Of a stretch of 41,055 nucleotides of DNA, positions 25,108 to 32,515 are shown piece by piece. Under the pieces are notes generated by a model. It was not told the origin of the DNA. It did no database searches and was given only the letters and a program-made list of their open reading frames with translations. The stretch is from positions 1 to 41,055 of the forward strand of contig NZ_SMKU01000041.1 of NCBI RefSeq assembly GCF_004349215.1, in the 5' to 3' direction. The first letter of the stretch is position 1; each line of letters starts with the position of its first letter. This stretch comes from Actinomadura rubrisoli (GTDB lineage Bacteria; Actinomycetota; Actinomycetes; Streptosporangiales; Streptosporangiaceae). Made by a program: the position numbers and the translations under genes.

Positions 25108-25644
25108 ATGCGCGAGTGGATCCCGGTGTCGACCTCCCCCAAGGGCAGGCTTGTGCTCGCCGCGGTCAAGGAGTTCGGAGGGCGCCCCTTCGACGAGGTC
25201 ACGGTCGCCGAGCTGGCGGCGGCGGCAAAGGTCACCACGGGCGCGCTCTACCACCACTTCGGTAGCAAGCTCGGGCTGTACGCCTTCGTGCGGACGGACG
25301 TCGAGCGGCGCCTGCTGGACCGGATGGAAGGCGCACTGGCGGCCACGGGACCAGCGTCGGACCGCTCGGCAGCCGTAACGTCGGCGTTGCTGGTCGGGCT
25401 GGATTTCGCCGTACGCGAGGGCTTCCTCCGCATCCTGGGCGACCCGCCCGCGGGCACCGAACACGACCGCTTGGCCGAGATGCTCAGCCAGAACGCCGTC
25501 CCAGCAATACCGCTTCTCGGTCCGGTGCTCGCGGCGGCCTGGCGAGCGGCACTGACAGCCGTCGCCGAAGGCGCCCAACCAGACCACGCCCGCGCAGCCA
25601 TCGCCGCCCTAAGCCTCCACCCACCCGACGGGCGGGTCAGGTGA
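25108..25644 (+). CDS. TetR family transcriptional regulator
   Basis: 178 residues from ATG 25108. The HTH is clear: KGRLVLAAVKEFGGRPFDEV, then TVAELAAAAKVTTGALYHHF and GSKLGLYAFVRTDVERRLLD. The ligand domain is short. It is divergent from the VOC gene, which suggests that the pair forms a ligand-responsive switch. The last residues (AALSLHPPDGRVR) are encoded by the first copy of a 29-bp direct repeat; the second copy 1.4 kb downstream encodes AALSLHPPDSHP and a stop, so the present C-terminus may not be the ancestral one. Confidence 0.9.
   Translation: MREWIPVSTSPKGRLVLAAVKEFGGRPFDEVTVAELAAAAKVTTGALYHHFGSKLGLYAFVRTDVERRLLDRMEGALAATGPASDRSAAVTSALLVGLDFAVREGFLRILGDPPAGTEHDRLAEMLSQNAVPAIPLLGPVLAAAWRAALTAVAEGAQPDHARAAIAALSLHPPDGRVR
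25601..25629. repeat. 29-bp direct repeat, left copy
   Basis: The 29 bases starting TCGCCGCCCTAAGCCTCC are identical to 27023-27051. This copy is inside the 3' end of the TetR gene. The two copies bracket the micro-ORF/methyltransferase cassette. Confidence 0.9.
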
Positions 25645-25760
25645 GAGTGCCCTGCGCGTCCTTGAGGTCCAACCCGCAAGGTTCGTCTGCCCGGAGACTC
25701 CAACTCAGCGCTTGTGCTTTCGTTGGTTCCAGGCAGGTGCGGCGGAGAGGAGAGCGCGCG

Positions 25761-25826
25761 ATGGGCAAGGGGCGGCCCATCCCGCCCGCAGACCCTGGCA
25801 AGGGCCCCGGCAAGCGGGGAAAGTAG
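25761..25826 (+). CDS. 21-residue Gly/Pro/Lys-rich micro-ORF upstream of methyltransferase
   Basis: ATG 25761 is preceded by GGAGAGGAG at a good distance. The ORF encodes a 21-residue peptide beginning MGKGRPIPPADPGKGPGK, with six Gly, five Pro, four Lys and two Arg and no hydrophobic core. It ends two bases before the GTG of the methyltransferase. It could be a translated leader that couples expression, or a small peptide in its own right, for example a modified-peptide precursor. Its single Asp is followed by Pro, so PCMT-style aspartimide formation at that residue is chemically excluded, which argues against it being that kind of substrate. Confidence 0.4.
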   Translation: MGKGRPIPPADPGKGPGKRGK

Positions 25827-25828
25827 CC

Positions 25829-26968
25829 GTGGAGGAGGCGCGCATCACGGCCTTGGCCGATGCGATGGCGGCCAAGAATCTCCTGCCTGACGATCGGTGG
25901 CACGAGGCTCTGTACGCAGCACCAAGGCACCTGTTCGTTCCCGCGCGGGGCTGGTTGTCCGGCGGAGATGGTGAGGACCATCCGATCGACCGGGAGGCCC
26001 GGCCCGAGGAGTGGTGGCAGGCAGCATATGCCGATGCCGCGATCGTCATCCAAACCGATGACGGGGCCGGCGAACACACCACTGGTGAGGGGCGCCATAC
26101 CTCATCGCTGTCGGCTCCAAGCGCGGTCTTCTGGTCCCTCGGAGAGTTGTTGCCGGAGGATCATCATCGAGTCCTGGAAATCGGCACCGGTACCGGCTGG
26201 ACAGCCGCGCTCCTATCACATCGTGTGGGACAGGAGAATGTCAGCTCCGTCGAAGTGGATGAGGCGTTGGCCAAGCAGGCCGCCGTCAACCTGGATGCGG
26301 CGGGATTCGCGCCTCATCTCATCGTCGGCGATGGCGGGAGTGTGACGGCCGCCGGTGGTCCATTCGATCGGGTCCTCAGCACGTGCTCGGTCGCGCAGGT
26401 CCCCCACGTCTGGCTCCAGCAGTGCAGGCCCGGCGCGGTGATCGTTACACCGTTTCAGCCCTGGTTCGGGTGGGGGCATCTGGCACGCCTGGCCGTGCTC
26501 GCTGACGGCACCGCTGTCGGTCGGTTTCCCACGGGGGCCAACTACATGATGATGCGGTCGCAGCGCTACTCGACCAGTGACGCCTCCGAGTGGATGACAG
26601 CCGGTGACCATGACTCCACCACCAGGACAAAGCTCGACCCGCGTACCATCGCGTGGGCTCCGGCTGAGGCTGATCTAGTGATCTCGGCGCTCGTGCCCGG
26701 GGTACTCGGCCGCAGGACGGACGACGCCTTCTGGCTGCTGGATGGAAGCGGCCCAGGCGGTCCTTGGGCGCTTGCAACCTACGAGGCCGGCAATGGCACC
26801 TTCGAGGTTCGGCAAGCCGGTGATCGGCGGCTTTGGGAGGAGGTGGAAGGCGCCTACCTCACATGGTTGGGCTGCGGACAGCCCGAACGCAGCAGGTTCG
26901 GTCTCACCGTGAGCCCCGAGGGTCAAACGATCTGGCTCGACTCACCGGACAACCCGATCAACTCCTGA
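25829..26968 (+). CDS. Protein-L-isoaspartate methyltransferase-like enzyme
   Basis: 379 residues from GTG 25829, two bases after the micro-ORF. The N-terminal block (WHEALYAAPRHLFVPARGW) and the segment around YADAAIVIQTDD match the PCMT/Pcm layout. The SAM motif is VLEIGTGTGWTAALLSHRVG, with VSSVEVDEALAKQAAVNL after it and FDRVLSTCSVAQVPHVWL. A long C-terminal domain of about 150 residues, unknown in classical repair enzymes (about 210 residues), follows. Such extended PCMT homologues in actinomycetes often sit in graspetide or lanthipeptide clusters (ATP-grasp-associated and FxLD methyltransferases). No ATP-grasp, LanB or LanC gene is visible here, so it is either an orphan or acts in trans. 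Base use is less GC-rich than the flanks. Confidence 0.8.
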   Translation: MEEARITALADAMAAKNLLPDDRWHEALYAAPRHLFVPARGWLSGGDGEDHPIDREARPEEWWQAAYADAAIVIQTDDGAGEHTTGEGRHTSSLSAPSAVFWSLGELLPEDHHRVLEIGTGTGWTAALLSHRVGQENVSSVEVDEALAKQAAVNLDAAGFAPHLIVGDGGSVTAAGGPFDRVLSTCSVAQVPHVWLQQCRPGAVIVTPFQPWFGWGHLARLAVLADGTAVGRFPTGANYMMMRSQRYSTSDASEWMTAGDHDSTTRTKLDPRTIAWAPAEADLVISALVPGVLGRRTDDAFWLLDGSGPGGPWALATYEAGNGTFEVRQAGDRRLWEEVEGAYLTWLGCGQPERSRFGLTVSPEGQTIWLDSPDNPINS

Positions 26969-27022
26969 AAGACCCACACCGGTCGGGGGTGAGAGTGAAC
27001 CCATTTCATCCCCTGGCTGCCC

Positions 27023-27051
27023 TCGCCGCCCTAAGCCTCCACCCACCCGAC
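27023..27051. repeat. 29-bp direct repeat, right copy
   Basis: Identical to 25601-25629. Read in the TetR frame, this copy encodes AALSLHPPDSHP followed by TGA at 27061-27063, which looks like a detached TetR C-terminus. A second, shorter repeat (GGTGAGAGTG at 25640-25649 and 26988-26997) lies just inside the two copies. Confidence 0.9.
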
Positions 27052-27075
27052 AGCCACCCGTGACCCGGCTGCTGA

Positions 27076-28179
27076 TCAGTCGACGGCCTTCGCGAGGTCG
27101 ATACCGACCTTGAGCATGTTGCCGACCTGGTAGTCCATGTGCCCTTCGCGTTGCATCCTGCCGACGACGATGCCCGGCGCGATACCGATCTCGTCAGCGA
27201 AACGCCCCACCTCTGCCAAGGTCTTGAGTGACGGGAGGCGCGACGCCTTCGCTGGTGGGATCAGGAGATCCCGCGCGAACCTGTCGGCCTCCTGCTCGCG
27301 AGGCTCCTCGCTGCCGGGGCCGCCCTCGATCCACACCTCGCCTTTGCCATGCCTGATCACGTGGCACAGCTCGTGGAAGAACGTGAACCACAGCTGGTCG
27401 TTCTTCTTGTACCGGCCACTGAGCATCACCATCGCCTTGTCCTGTGACAGCCACTTCGTTGCCCCGCAGGCGCGTGCGCCAGTGATCTCCGGTACCACCA
27501 CCACGGCGATTCCGTTCGCCGCGCAGATGTCCCTGGTAAGCCGGAAGAACACTTCGGGAGGCTGGACGGTCAGCTGCCGGAGCCGTGGCAGCGCGGCCTC
27601 GATACCCGCTTTGGTGTACTGCCGACAACGCACATCCTGGGCTTTCAGCTCGCCCAGACGTATCCAAGAGGCGACCGCACCGGGTTCGGCCTTGAATGCC
27701 TTGGTCTGCCGGAAGCTCACGGCGGTGGACTCGTACAGCTCCCGGTAGGTCTCCAAGTGGGCGACGCCGAAGAACGTCAATACCTGCTGAATGCGGCTGC
27801 TCTCATCCTTGGGCGCTGCCGGGAGGACGCCGCGCTTGACCAGTTCTCCCACCGGGATCTCGTCCTTCACCCAGGATGCGAGCTCGGCGTGGTCATCACG
27901 CTGGCGCAACCGGGTGACGGTGGTCTGGTAGTCGGCCTCCAGGCGGTTCCACATCCGGGCGGACAGCCCGGTGACCAGCTCCAGGCGGGCCGCTACGTCC
28001 GGAGACAGCGGCACCAGGCCCTGGACGAGTTGGTTGACGTGCTTCGGAGTGAGGCCAAGGCGAGCCGCCAATTGCCGCTGGGTCATGCCCAGGTCGTCCA
28101 GAAACTCGCGGATGGTCTCGCCCGGTGGCACGGCATAGTCCGGCTCTGCGGCCGTGTACAGATCCTGGCTGGTCGCCAT
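27076..28179 (-). CDS. HigA-type antitoxin/regulator fused to ImmA/IrrE metallopeptidase
   Basis: 367 residues from ATG 28179 (GGAAGGGAG upstream). Residues 15-80 are a HigA-type XRE helix-turn-helix (PPGETIREFLDDLGMTQRQL, GLTPKHVNQLVQG). The C-terminal half carries an ImmA/IrrE zinc peptidase: FFHELCHVIRHG (H269, E270, H273) with a further acidic ligand likely in EQEADRFARDLLIP (about E297). In the known HTH-ImmA proteins the peptidase cleaves a partner repressor. Here the DNA-binding part should neutralise the HigB-like toxin encoded 31 bp upstream and repress the operon. The peptidase adds a possible built-in way to release the toxin; that role is inference. Confidence 0.87.
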   Translation of the reverse strand: MATSQDLYTAAEPDYAVPPGETIREFLDDLGMTQRQLAARLGLTPKHVNQLVQGLVPLSPDVAARLELVTGLSARMWNRLEADYQTTVTRLRQRDDHAELASWVKDEIPVGELVKRGVLPAAPKDESSRIQQVLTFFGVAHLETYRELYESTAVSFRQTKAFKAEPGAVASWIRLGELKAQDVRCRQYTKAGIEAALPRLRQLTVQPPEVFFRLTRDICAANGIAVVVVPEITGARACGATKWLSQDKAMVMLSGRYKKNDQLWFTFFHELCHVIRHGKGEVWIEGGPGSEEPREQEADRFARDLLIPPAKASRLPSLKTLAEVGRFADEIGIAPGIVVGRMQREGHMDYQVGNMLKVGIDLAKAVD

Positions 28180-28210
28180 CGCCCTCACTCCCTTCCGTTG
28201 CTCTGTCTGA

Positions 28211-28540
28211 TCAGCCTTCGTGGTAGTCGATGATCTCAACGACCAGCGCGGCCACGTCATCCGGGATGCCCTGGGCCTTTCTCTCCTCAGCTGTCATCAA
28301 GCGGAAGACCATGCGCATCCCCGCGTGCAGGCGGAAGGCGAAGCAGTCCTCGTAGTACCCGCCGTTGAGCGGGTGGCAGTGGCCGGGCATCTGCATGAGG
28401 TCGCTGAGGCTGTCAGCCGCGTCCAGCGCTCGGAGCCGGATCGCGATCTTCTTGGCGCAAGCGGCGCCGTACTTCTTGCGAAGCGCTCGGTCGGACGCAC
28501 AGAGGTCGCGCAGGTCCGGGTCGGCATACCGTACCTCCAA
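28211..28540 (-). CDS. HigB/RelE-type toxin (plasmid maintenance killer family)
   Basis: 109 residues from TTG 28540, which has AAGGGGGAG at a correct distance; the reading frame extends upstream without a better start. Blocks are YADPDLRDLCASDRALRKKY, ACAKKIAIRLRALDAADSLS, the HPLNGGYYEDCFAFRLHAG strand pair and MRMVFRL followed by VVEIIDYHEG, as in HigB mRNA interferases that cut ribosome-bound mRNA. The conserved C-terminal basic/His residues (R in GMRMVFRL, H in DYHEG) are kept. Toxin before antitoxin is the HigBA order. The toxin stop and antitoxin start are 31 bp apart, so one transcript is expected. Confidence 0.85.
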   Translation of the reverse strand: MEVRYADPDLRDLCASDRALRKKYGAACAKKIAIRLRALDAADSLSDLMQMPGHCHPLNGGYYEDCFAFRLHAGMRMVFRLMTAEERKAQGIPDDVAALVVEIIDYHEG

Positions 28541-28820
28541 TCGCGGCTCCCCCTTCAGTATTAACCAATCAGGTAAACGCTGAACCCCCCTGAAGGAAGA
28601 ACTCCGGCACAGTCCGATCGTGATCGTCGACTCGTGCGCGGGGAGGCGCGCGTAAGCAGCGGACATTGCGGTCGTAGCTCGCGAAGCGGTTGAGGGGTGG
28701 CCGACTTCGGCCAGCCCCGGGCCAGGTGCGGGTGGAGGACGCGTCGCCGTACAGGCACACGTGCTGATGACCTGCCCGGGGCGAAGGTCAGCGCGCGGTC
28801 GCGGTGGGTGAGGGCCTGGC
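28541..28820. other. 280-bp gap upstream of higB-like gene
   Basis: Holds the toxin-antitoxin promoter: on the minus strand TAATAC lies about 15 bases before the AAGGGGGAG ribosome site, and TTCAG...CTGAA half-sites surround it as a possible autoregulatory operator. The rest (28,600-28,820) shows no gene with credible codon use; it may be a remnant, but I could not identify of what. Confidence 0.4.
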
Positions 28821-29444
28821 TTAGGTGGATGCTTGCGAGGCTGGGGTTCCGTGTGCGGCGAAGAACTCCTCGGCCGTGAGGCCGAAGATCAGGTTGTCGT
28901 GATATCGGCCGGCGAAGAAGTCGTGCCGTCGCAGGCGACCTTCCAGAGTGGCACCGAAGGCGAGCATGCCTGTTTGTGAGGCTTCATTGAAGTCGTGCAC
29001 ATAGGCTTGTGCTTTCTGGTAGCGACGTTCGCCGAACATGTAGCCGAGTACCAGAAGTCCGGCTTCCCAGGCGTATCCCCTGCGCTGGTGCTCTGGGGCG
29101 ACCGCCAGACCCAGATAGAAGCGCCCCGCCACGGGATCGGCTTGGCTCGTATTAATGCAGCCCACCATGAAGCCGTGCCGTCGATCGGTGATGGCTAGGA
29201 GGAAGTTGTCGTCCAGGGGGTCCTTTGCCGATTCCTTCTTCAGCCACTCTTGGCAGTTCTCAGGCGAGCGCGGCGCGGTGACACGCTCCCAGGCGCGCTG
29301 GTAGGAAGACGAGGATTCGAGGGCCAAGACGACTTCCCAGTCGCTCGGTTCCACGCGGCGCAGAACAGTGCTCTCGCCCCTCCAGACAGGACGGGACAAG
29401 TCGCTGCATTCTGTGTGCTCCGACTCTGCCTTGGGTAGGTTCAT
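28821..29444 (-). CDS. GNAT family N-acetyltransferase
   Basis: 207 residues from ATG 29444 (a GTG at 29465 is also possible; neither has a strong ribosome site). The RimJ/RimL-type acetyltransferase fold is visible: TVLRRVEPSDWEVVLALESS at the N-terminus, the NFLLAITDRRHGFMVGCINT strands, the acetyl-CoA loop LGLAVAPEHQRRGYAWEAGL, and AYVHDFNEASQTGMLAFGATLEGRLRRHDFF, typical of the C-terminal half. The substrate is unknown. Base composition is distinctly lower in GC than core genes here, consistent with acquisition. Confidence 0.85.
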   Translation of the reverse strand: MNLPKAESEHTECSDLSRPVWRGESTVLRRVEPSDWEVVLALESSSSYQRAWERVTAPRSPENCQEWLKKESAKDPLDDNFLLAITDRRHGFMVGCINTSQADPVAGRFYLGLAVAPEHQRRGYAWEAGLLVLGYMFGERRYQKAQAYVHDFNEASQTGMLAFGATLEGRLRRHDFFAGRYHDNLIFGLTAEEFFAAHGTPASQAST

Positions 29445-29452
29445 TAGCCGTT

Positions 29453-29466
29453 CGTGGTCGACCACG
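29453..29466. promoter_or_regulatory. 14-bp perfect palindrome at the GNAT 5' end
   Basis: CGTGGTCGACCACG at 29453-29466 is self-complementary and lies directly upstream of (or across) the two candidate GNAT starts. It could be an operator for a dimeric regulator, but chance cannot be excluded. Confidence 0.3.
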
Positions 29467-29509
29467 TTCAACCGGAATTCTGTTAGTAATCTGACGTGGA
29501 GGAAGGGGA

Positions 29510-29552
29510 CCGGGTACCGGTAGGCGGCTCCTGGCCGCTTGCCGGTACCCGG
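29510..29552. terminator. 18-bp hairpin terminator after DUF397 gene
   Basis: Arms 29510-29527 and 29535-29552 pair over 18 positions (16 Watson-Crick, two G-U) around a seven-base loop. It lies 21 bp beyond the DUF397 stop on the minus strand and upstream of the GNAT gene, separating the two units. Confidence 0.78.
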
Positions 29553-29572
29553 CCGTTGGTGCACGTGAGGGC

Positions 29573-29782
29573 TCAGAACTCGCCCGCGCGGATTCCCTCG
29601 CGGAAGGCAGTCCACTCTTCCGGGGTAAAGCGGAGGGCGCCCAAGTCAGGATTCTTGGAATCCCGGACTGCCATGGCGCCTTCGCCGATCTCGGCGACCT
29701 CGACGCAGATCATGAGACTGTGGCTGCTCTTGCGCCACTTGGCGCCGCTGATATCCCGTTTGTACAGTTCTTGATTTTCCAT
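29573..29782 (-). CDS. DUF397 domain protein
   Basis: 69 residues from ATG 29782. The signature WRKSSHS (AKWRKSSHSLMICVEVAEIG) is followed by VRDSKNPDLGALRFTPEEWTAF, the complete DUF397 pattern. Such proteins are encoded beside XRE regulators in many actinomycetes, and the pair has been linked to development and antibiotic control; some are described as toxin-antitoxin-like (Scr1/Scr2 type). Here the partner is the XRE gene 135 bp upstream on the same strand. The family's biochemical action is not known. Confidence 0.93.
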   Translation of the reverse strand: MENQELYKRDISGAKWRKSSHSLMICVEVAEIGEGAMAVRDSKNPDLGALRFTPEEWTAFREGIRAGEF

Positions 29783-29917
29783 GATTCGCTCCTGACGGTA
29801 CGTATGGCCGTCAGCGAGATGCCCTGGCCGAAAGATCGCTAAACCTTGACGAACAAGGGTTTGGTGCGTTTGTCAAAGCCTTCCATATGGGGCAAAAGCC
29901 CACGTAGCTCTCGCCTC

Positions 29918-31231
29918 TCAGGCTCCGGCGGTGAATCCGAGGGCGCGGATTTCGCGGGCTTCGGGCAATGCGCGGGCTTTGAGCGGCAGAGCGCCGAGGA
30001 CGGAACCGGCGAGCATGCGGCCCCCTGCGCTGCTCCGTTTCTGTGTCTGGAGAGTGTCCAGGGCCAACTGAAGTCCGGTGGTGACGTCTCGGGCTTTGAT
30101 CAGGGACACCGCGCGCATGAGCTTCAGATTGGATAGAGGTGCGAGAGCGTTGTCGGGATAGAGCGCACGGGCTTGGGCTAGGGTGCCTTCGGCGCGCTTA
30201 TCCCCGATGTGAACATAGGCGTAGGACTCTTCCCACAGCCGTTGGGTCTCCCGGTGCCCAAAAACAGATTGCTTGATGTTGGAATCCGGTACCTGGTCAC
30301 ATGTTCGTCTCAGGTCTGCGAGCGCGACATGGATCTTGGTGTTGTCGCGTTGCTGGACTGCTAGAGAGAGGCGTGCGGCACAGGCTTTCGCGAGTCCGGG
30401 CGAAGGCGTGCCGCCCGCTATGTGCTCCGCTTCGTTGGCGAGGTTCGCCACTGCCACGGGTGAGCTTCCGGCGAAAAAGGCATCCTGAGCGGCTCGTCCT
30501 CGCGTCCATACTCGCATCTGCTGATCGCCGGATGTGTCGGCCGCTCTGATGGCGATACCCCACGTGATGCGCGCGGCACGCTGGTCGCCCGAATCGCAGA
30601 ACTCGATGGCCAGGAGCCCGGACAGCGCCGCGCTCACCCGAAGCAGCTCCGCATGCTGTAGTGGGGGAAGGCGACGCTTGAACACCTCGCTCATGGCGAC
30701 GATGTCGGACGTCAGATCGCTGATCAGACCACCGGCGGGGGTGGTATGAAGCTGGTGATCATAATCGGTGACCAACCGCTCCCACCCGGCAACGTCCAGA
30801 GGGTTGCCCAGCGCTTCCTCGATTCCGGACAGAGTTGTTTCCAGAGTTCCCGGAGGAATCGCGGCCCCCGCGCTGGCTACGGTGATCAACTTCATTGCGG
30901 CACGGCGTCTCACTTCGTCGCCTCCCCGCTCGGGAGTAGGACCGTGAACCACGGTACCCGCCGGGGGCGTGGATTGGCCCTGACGGGCCTTGCGCGAGGT
31001 ACGCGCCTCGCGTGCGGGCAAGAGCGCGACGAGCTCCCCTCCAGCGCCCACGGCATCGTCCAGGGCCTGCGCCAATTCCGGCGACGGCAGCTTGTGGCCA
31101 TTGATGATCTTAGAGAGGTGGCCGGGGTTGATGAAGACCTGGTTCGCCAGCCTGCGCTGCGACAGGCCGAGACGCGCGGTAACGAGCGCGTGCAGCTTCT
31201 CGCTGAAGGCCGTCATGTCGTCGGACGCCAT
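29918..31231 (-). CDS. XRE family regulator with long TPR-like C-terminal domain
   Basis: 437 residues from ATG 31231 (GGGTGGG upstream). The N-terminal helix-turn-helix is ALVTARLGLSQRRLANQVFI then NPGHLSKIINGHKLPSPELA. A linker (about 85-120) and a helical region from about 130 onward follow, with repeated Ala/Leu/Arg helices (SEVFKRRLPPLQHAELLRVS, TWGIAIRAADTSGDQQMRVW, AKACAARLSLAVQQRDNTKI) that look like degenerate tetratricopeptide units, as in actinomycete regulators that sense peptides or partner proteins. The next gene downstream on this strand is DUF397, so this is the DUF397-partner type even though it lacks the shorter DUF5753 domain. Confidence 0.85.
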   Translation of the reverse strand: MASDDMTAFSEKLHALVTARLGLSQRRLANQVFINPGHLSKIINGHKLPSPELAQALDDAVGAGGELVALLPAREARTSRKARQGQSTPPAGTVVHGPTPERGGDEVRRRAAMKLITVASAGAAIPPGTLETTLSGIEEALGNPLDVAGWERLVTDYDHQLHTTPAGGLISDLTSDIVAMSEVFKRRLPPLQHAELLRVSAALSGLLAIEFCDSGDQRAARITWGIAIRAADTSGDQQMRVWTRGRAAQDAFFAGSSPVAVANLANEAEHIAGGTPSPGLAKACAARLSLAVQQRDNTKIHVALADLRRTCDQVPDSNIKQSVFGHRETQRLWEESYAYVHIGDKRAEGTLAQARALYPDNALAPLSNLKLMRAVSLIKARDVTTGLQLALDTLQTQKRSSAGGRMLAGSVLGALPLKARALPEAREIRALGFTAGA

Positions 31232-31245
31232 TGTGCCCACCCGTA

Positions 31246-31262
31246 TTGACCGGTGTTGACCG
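31246..31262. promoter_or_regulatory. Direct repeats TTGACCG upstream of the XRE gene
   Basis: TTGACCG occurs at 31246-31252 and 31256-31262, ten bases apart, so both copies face the same side of the helix. They lie 15 bp before the XRE start and probably overlap its promoter; autoregulation is a reasonable inference. Confidence 0.4.
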
Positions 31263-31342
31263 TAATTTTCTGTCGCCGTGAGCGACGCCACGGCGACCAT
31301 TCAACGGTAGCTGTTACGGGCCATGAACGTTGGGTAATCGCG

Positions 31343-32515
31343 TCAGCGGGCGGGGAGGACGCGGCCTCGGACCTCGCCGAAGCCGACGCGGGTGCCGAAC
31401 GGGCCCGGGGCCGTGGCGGAGATGACGACCTCGTCGCCGTCCTCCAGGAAGGCGCGCTTCTCGCCCTGCACCTCGATCGGCTCCTTGCCGCCCCAGGTGA
31501 GCTCGATGAACGCGCCGCGCTCGCTCTTGAGGGGGCCCGAGACCGTCCCGGAGGCGAACAGGTCACCGGTGCGGGACGAGGCGCCGTTCGCGGTCAGGTG
31601 CGCGAGCATCTGGGCGGGCGACCAGTACATCTCCCGGTACGGGGGACGGGACACGACCTGGCCGTTCCACTCGATGACGAGGTCGATGTCGAGGCCCCAC
31701 GGGTTCGTCTCGCGCAGGTACGGGAGGGGTTCGGGGGACTGCGGCGGGGTCGGGACGCGGGCGGCCTCCAGGGCCAGGAGCGGGACGACCCACGGGGAGA
31801 TCGAGGTCGCGAAGCTCTTGCCGAGGAACGGGCCGAGCGGCACGTACTCCCATGCCTGGACGTCGCGCGCCGACCAGTCGTTGACCAGGACGACGCCGAA
31901 GACGCGCTCGTGGAAGTCGTCGGCGGCCACGGGGGTGCCGAGGGGGGAGCCGGTGCCGACGATGAAGCCGACCTCGGCCTCGATGTCCAGGCGGCGGCAC
32001 GGGCCGTAGGAGGGGGACGGCTCGTCCGGGGCCTTGCGCTGGCCGCTCGGGCGGACGATGTCCGTCCCGGACACGACGACCGTTCCGGCGCGGCCGTGGT
32101 AGCCGACGGGCAGATGCTTCCAGTTCGGCAACAGGGGCTCGGAGTCAGGGCGGAACAGGCGGCCGAGGTTGGACGCGTGGTGCTCGGAGGCGTAGAAGTC
32201 CACGTAGTCGGCGATCTCGATCGGCAGGTGCGTCGTCACCGCGCCGACGGGGTGGACGGCGGAGCCGGGGACCTCGTCGGTCACCAGGTCCAGGACCTGC
32301 TCGCGCACCTCCACCCACCGCTCGTGGCCCTGTTCCATGAAGGCGTTCAGGGACGGACGGGCGAAGACGTCGTCGCCGAGCGCCTCGGCCAGGTCCACGA
32401 CGACGTTGGCCGCGCGGACCCCGACGCGGGGTTCGGTGCCGGGGGTGGAGAACACGCCGTACGGCAGGTTGGCGAGGCCGAACGGGGAGTCTTCTGGGAT
32501 CGCGATCCGGGTCAT
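31343..32515 (-). CDS. fahA: Fumarylacetoacetase
   Basis: Last step of tyrosine/homogentisate catabolism: fumarylacetoacetate to fumarate and acetoacetate. 390 residues from ATG 32515. An SH3-like N-terminal domain (about 1-95) precedes the catalytic beta-roll. DYVDFYASEHHASNLGRLFR contains the catalytic His and a metal Asp, DIEAEVGFIVG supplies the two metal Glu, and VLVNDWSARDVQAWEYVPLG a further metal Asp. SFATSISPWVVPL and WGGKEPIEV are also typical. The ATG overlaps the stop of the preceding gene by four bases (ATGA). No maleylacetoacetate isomerase gene is beside it, so isomerisation must be encoded elsewhere or be done by a thiol cofactor. Confidence 0.95.
   Translation of the reverse strand: MTRIAIPEDSPFGLANLPYGVFSTPGTEPRVGVRAANVVVDLAEALGDDVFARPSLNAFMEQGHERWVEVREQVLDLVTDEVPGSAVHPVGAVTTHLPIEIADYVDFYASEHHASNLGRLFRPDSEPLLPNWKHLPVGYHGRAGTVVVSGTDIVRPSGQRKAPDEPSPSYGPCRRLDIEAEVGFIVGTGSPLGTPVAADDFHERVFGVVLVNDWSARDVQAWEYVPLGPFLGKSFATSISPWVVPLLALEAARVPTPPQSPEPLPYLRETNPWGLDIDLVIEWNGQVVSRPPYREMYWSPAQMLAHLTANGASSRTGDLFASGTVSGPLKSERGAFIELTWGGKEPIEVQGEKRAFLEDGDEVVISATAPGPFGTRVGFGEVRGRVLPAR

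Noticed and set aside
25601..27051. The repeat-bracketed cassette as a classical transposon
   Set aside because: No transposase or terminal inverted repeats; 29 bp is too long for a normal target duplication.
26833..27063. 76-codon plus-strand frame covering the methyltransferase end and the right 29-bp repeat
   Set aside because: Mostly an out-of-frame reading of the methyltransferase; only its last 12 codons are meaningful, as a detached TetR tail.
28561..28758. Short minus-strand frames upstream of the toxin gene
   Set aside because: No ribosome site, no codon bias, overlapping frames of similar length; best read as promoter region and non-coding DNA.
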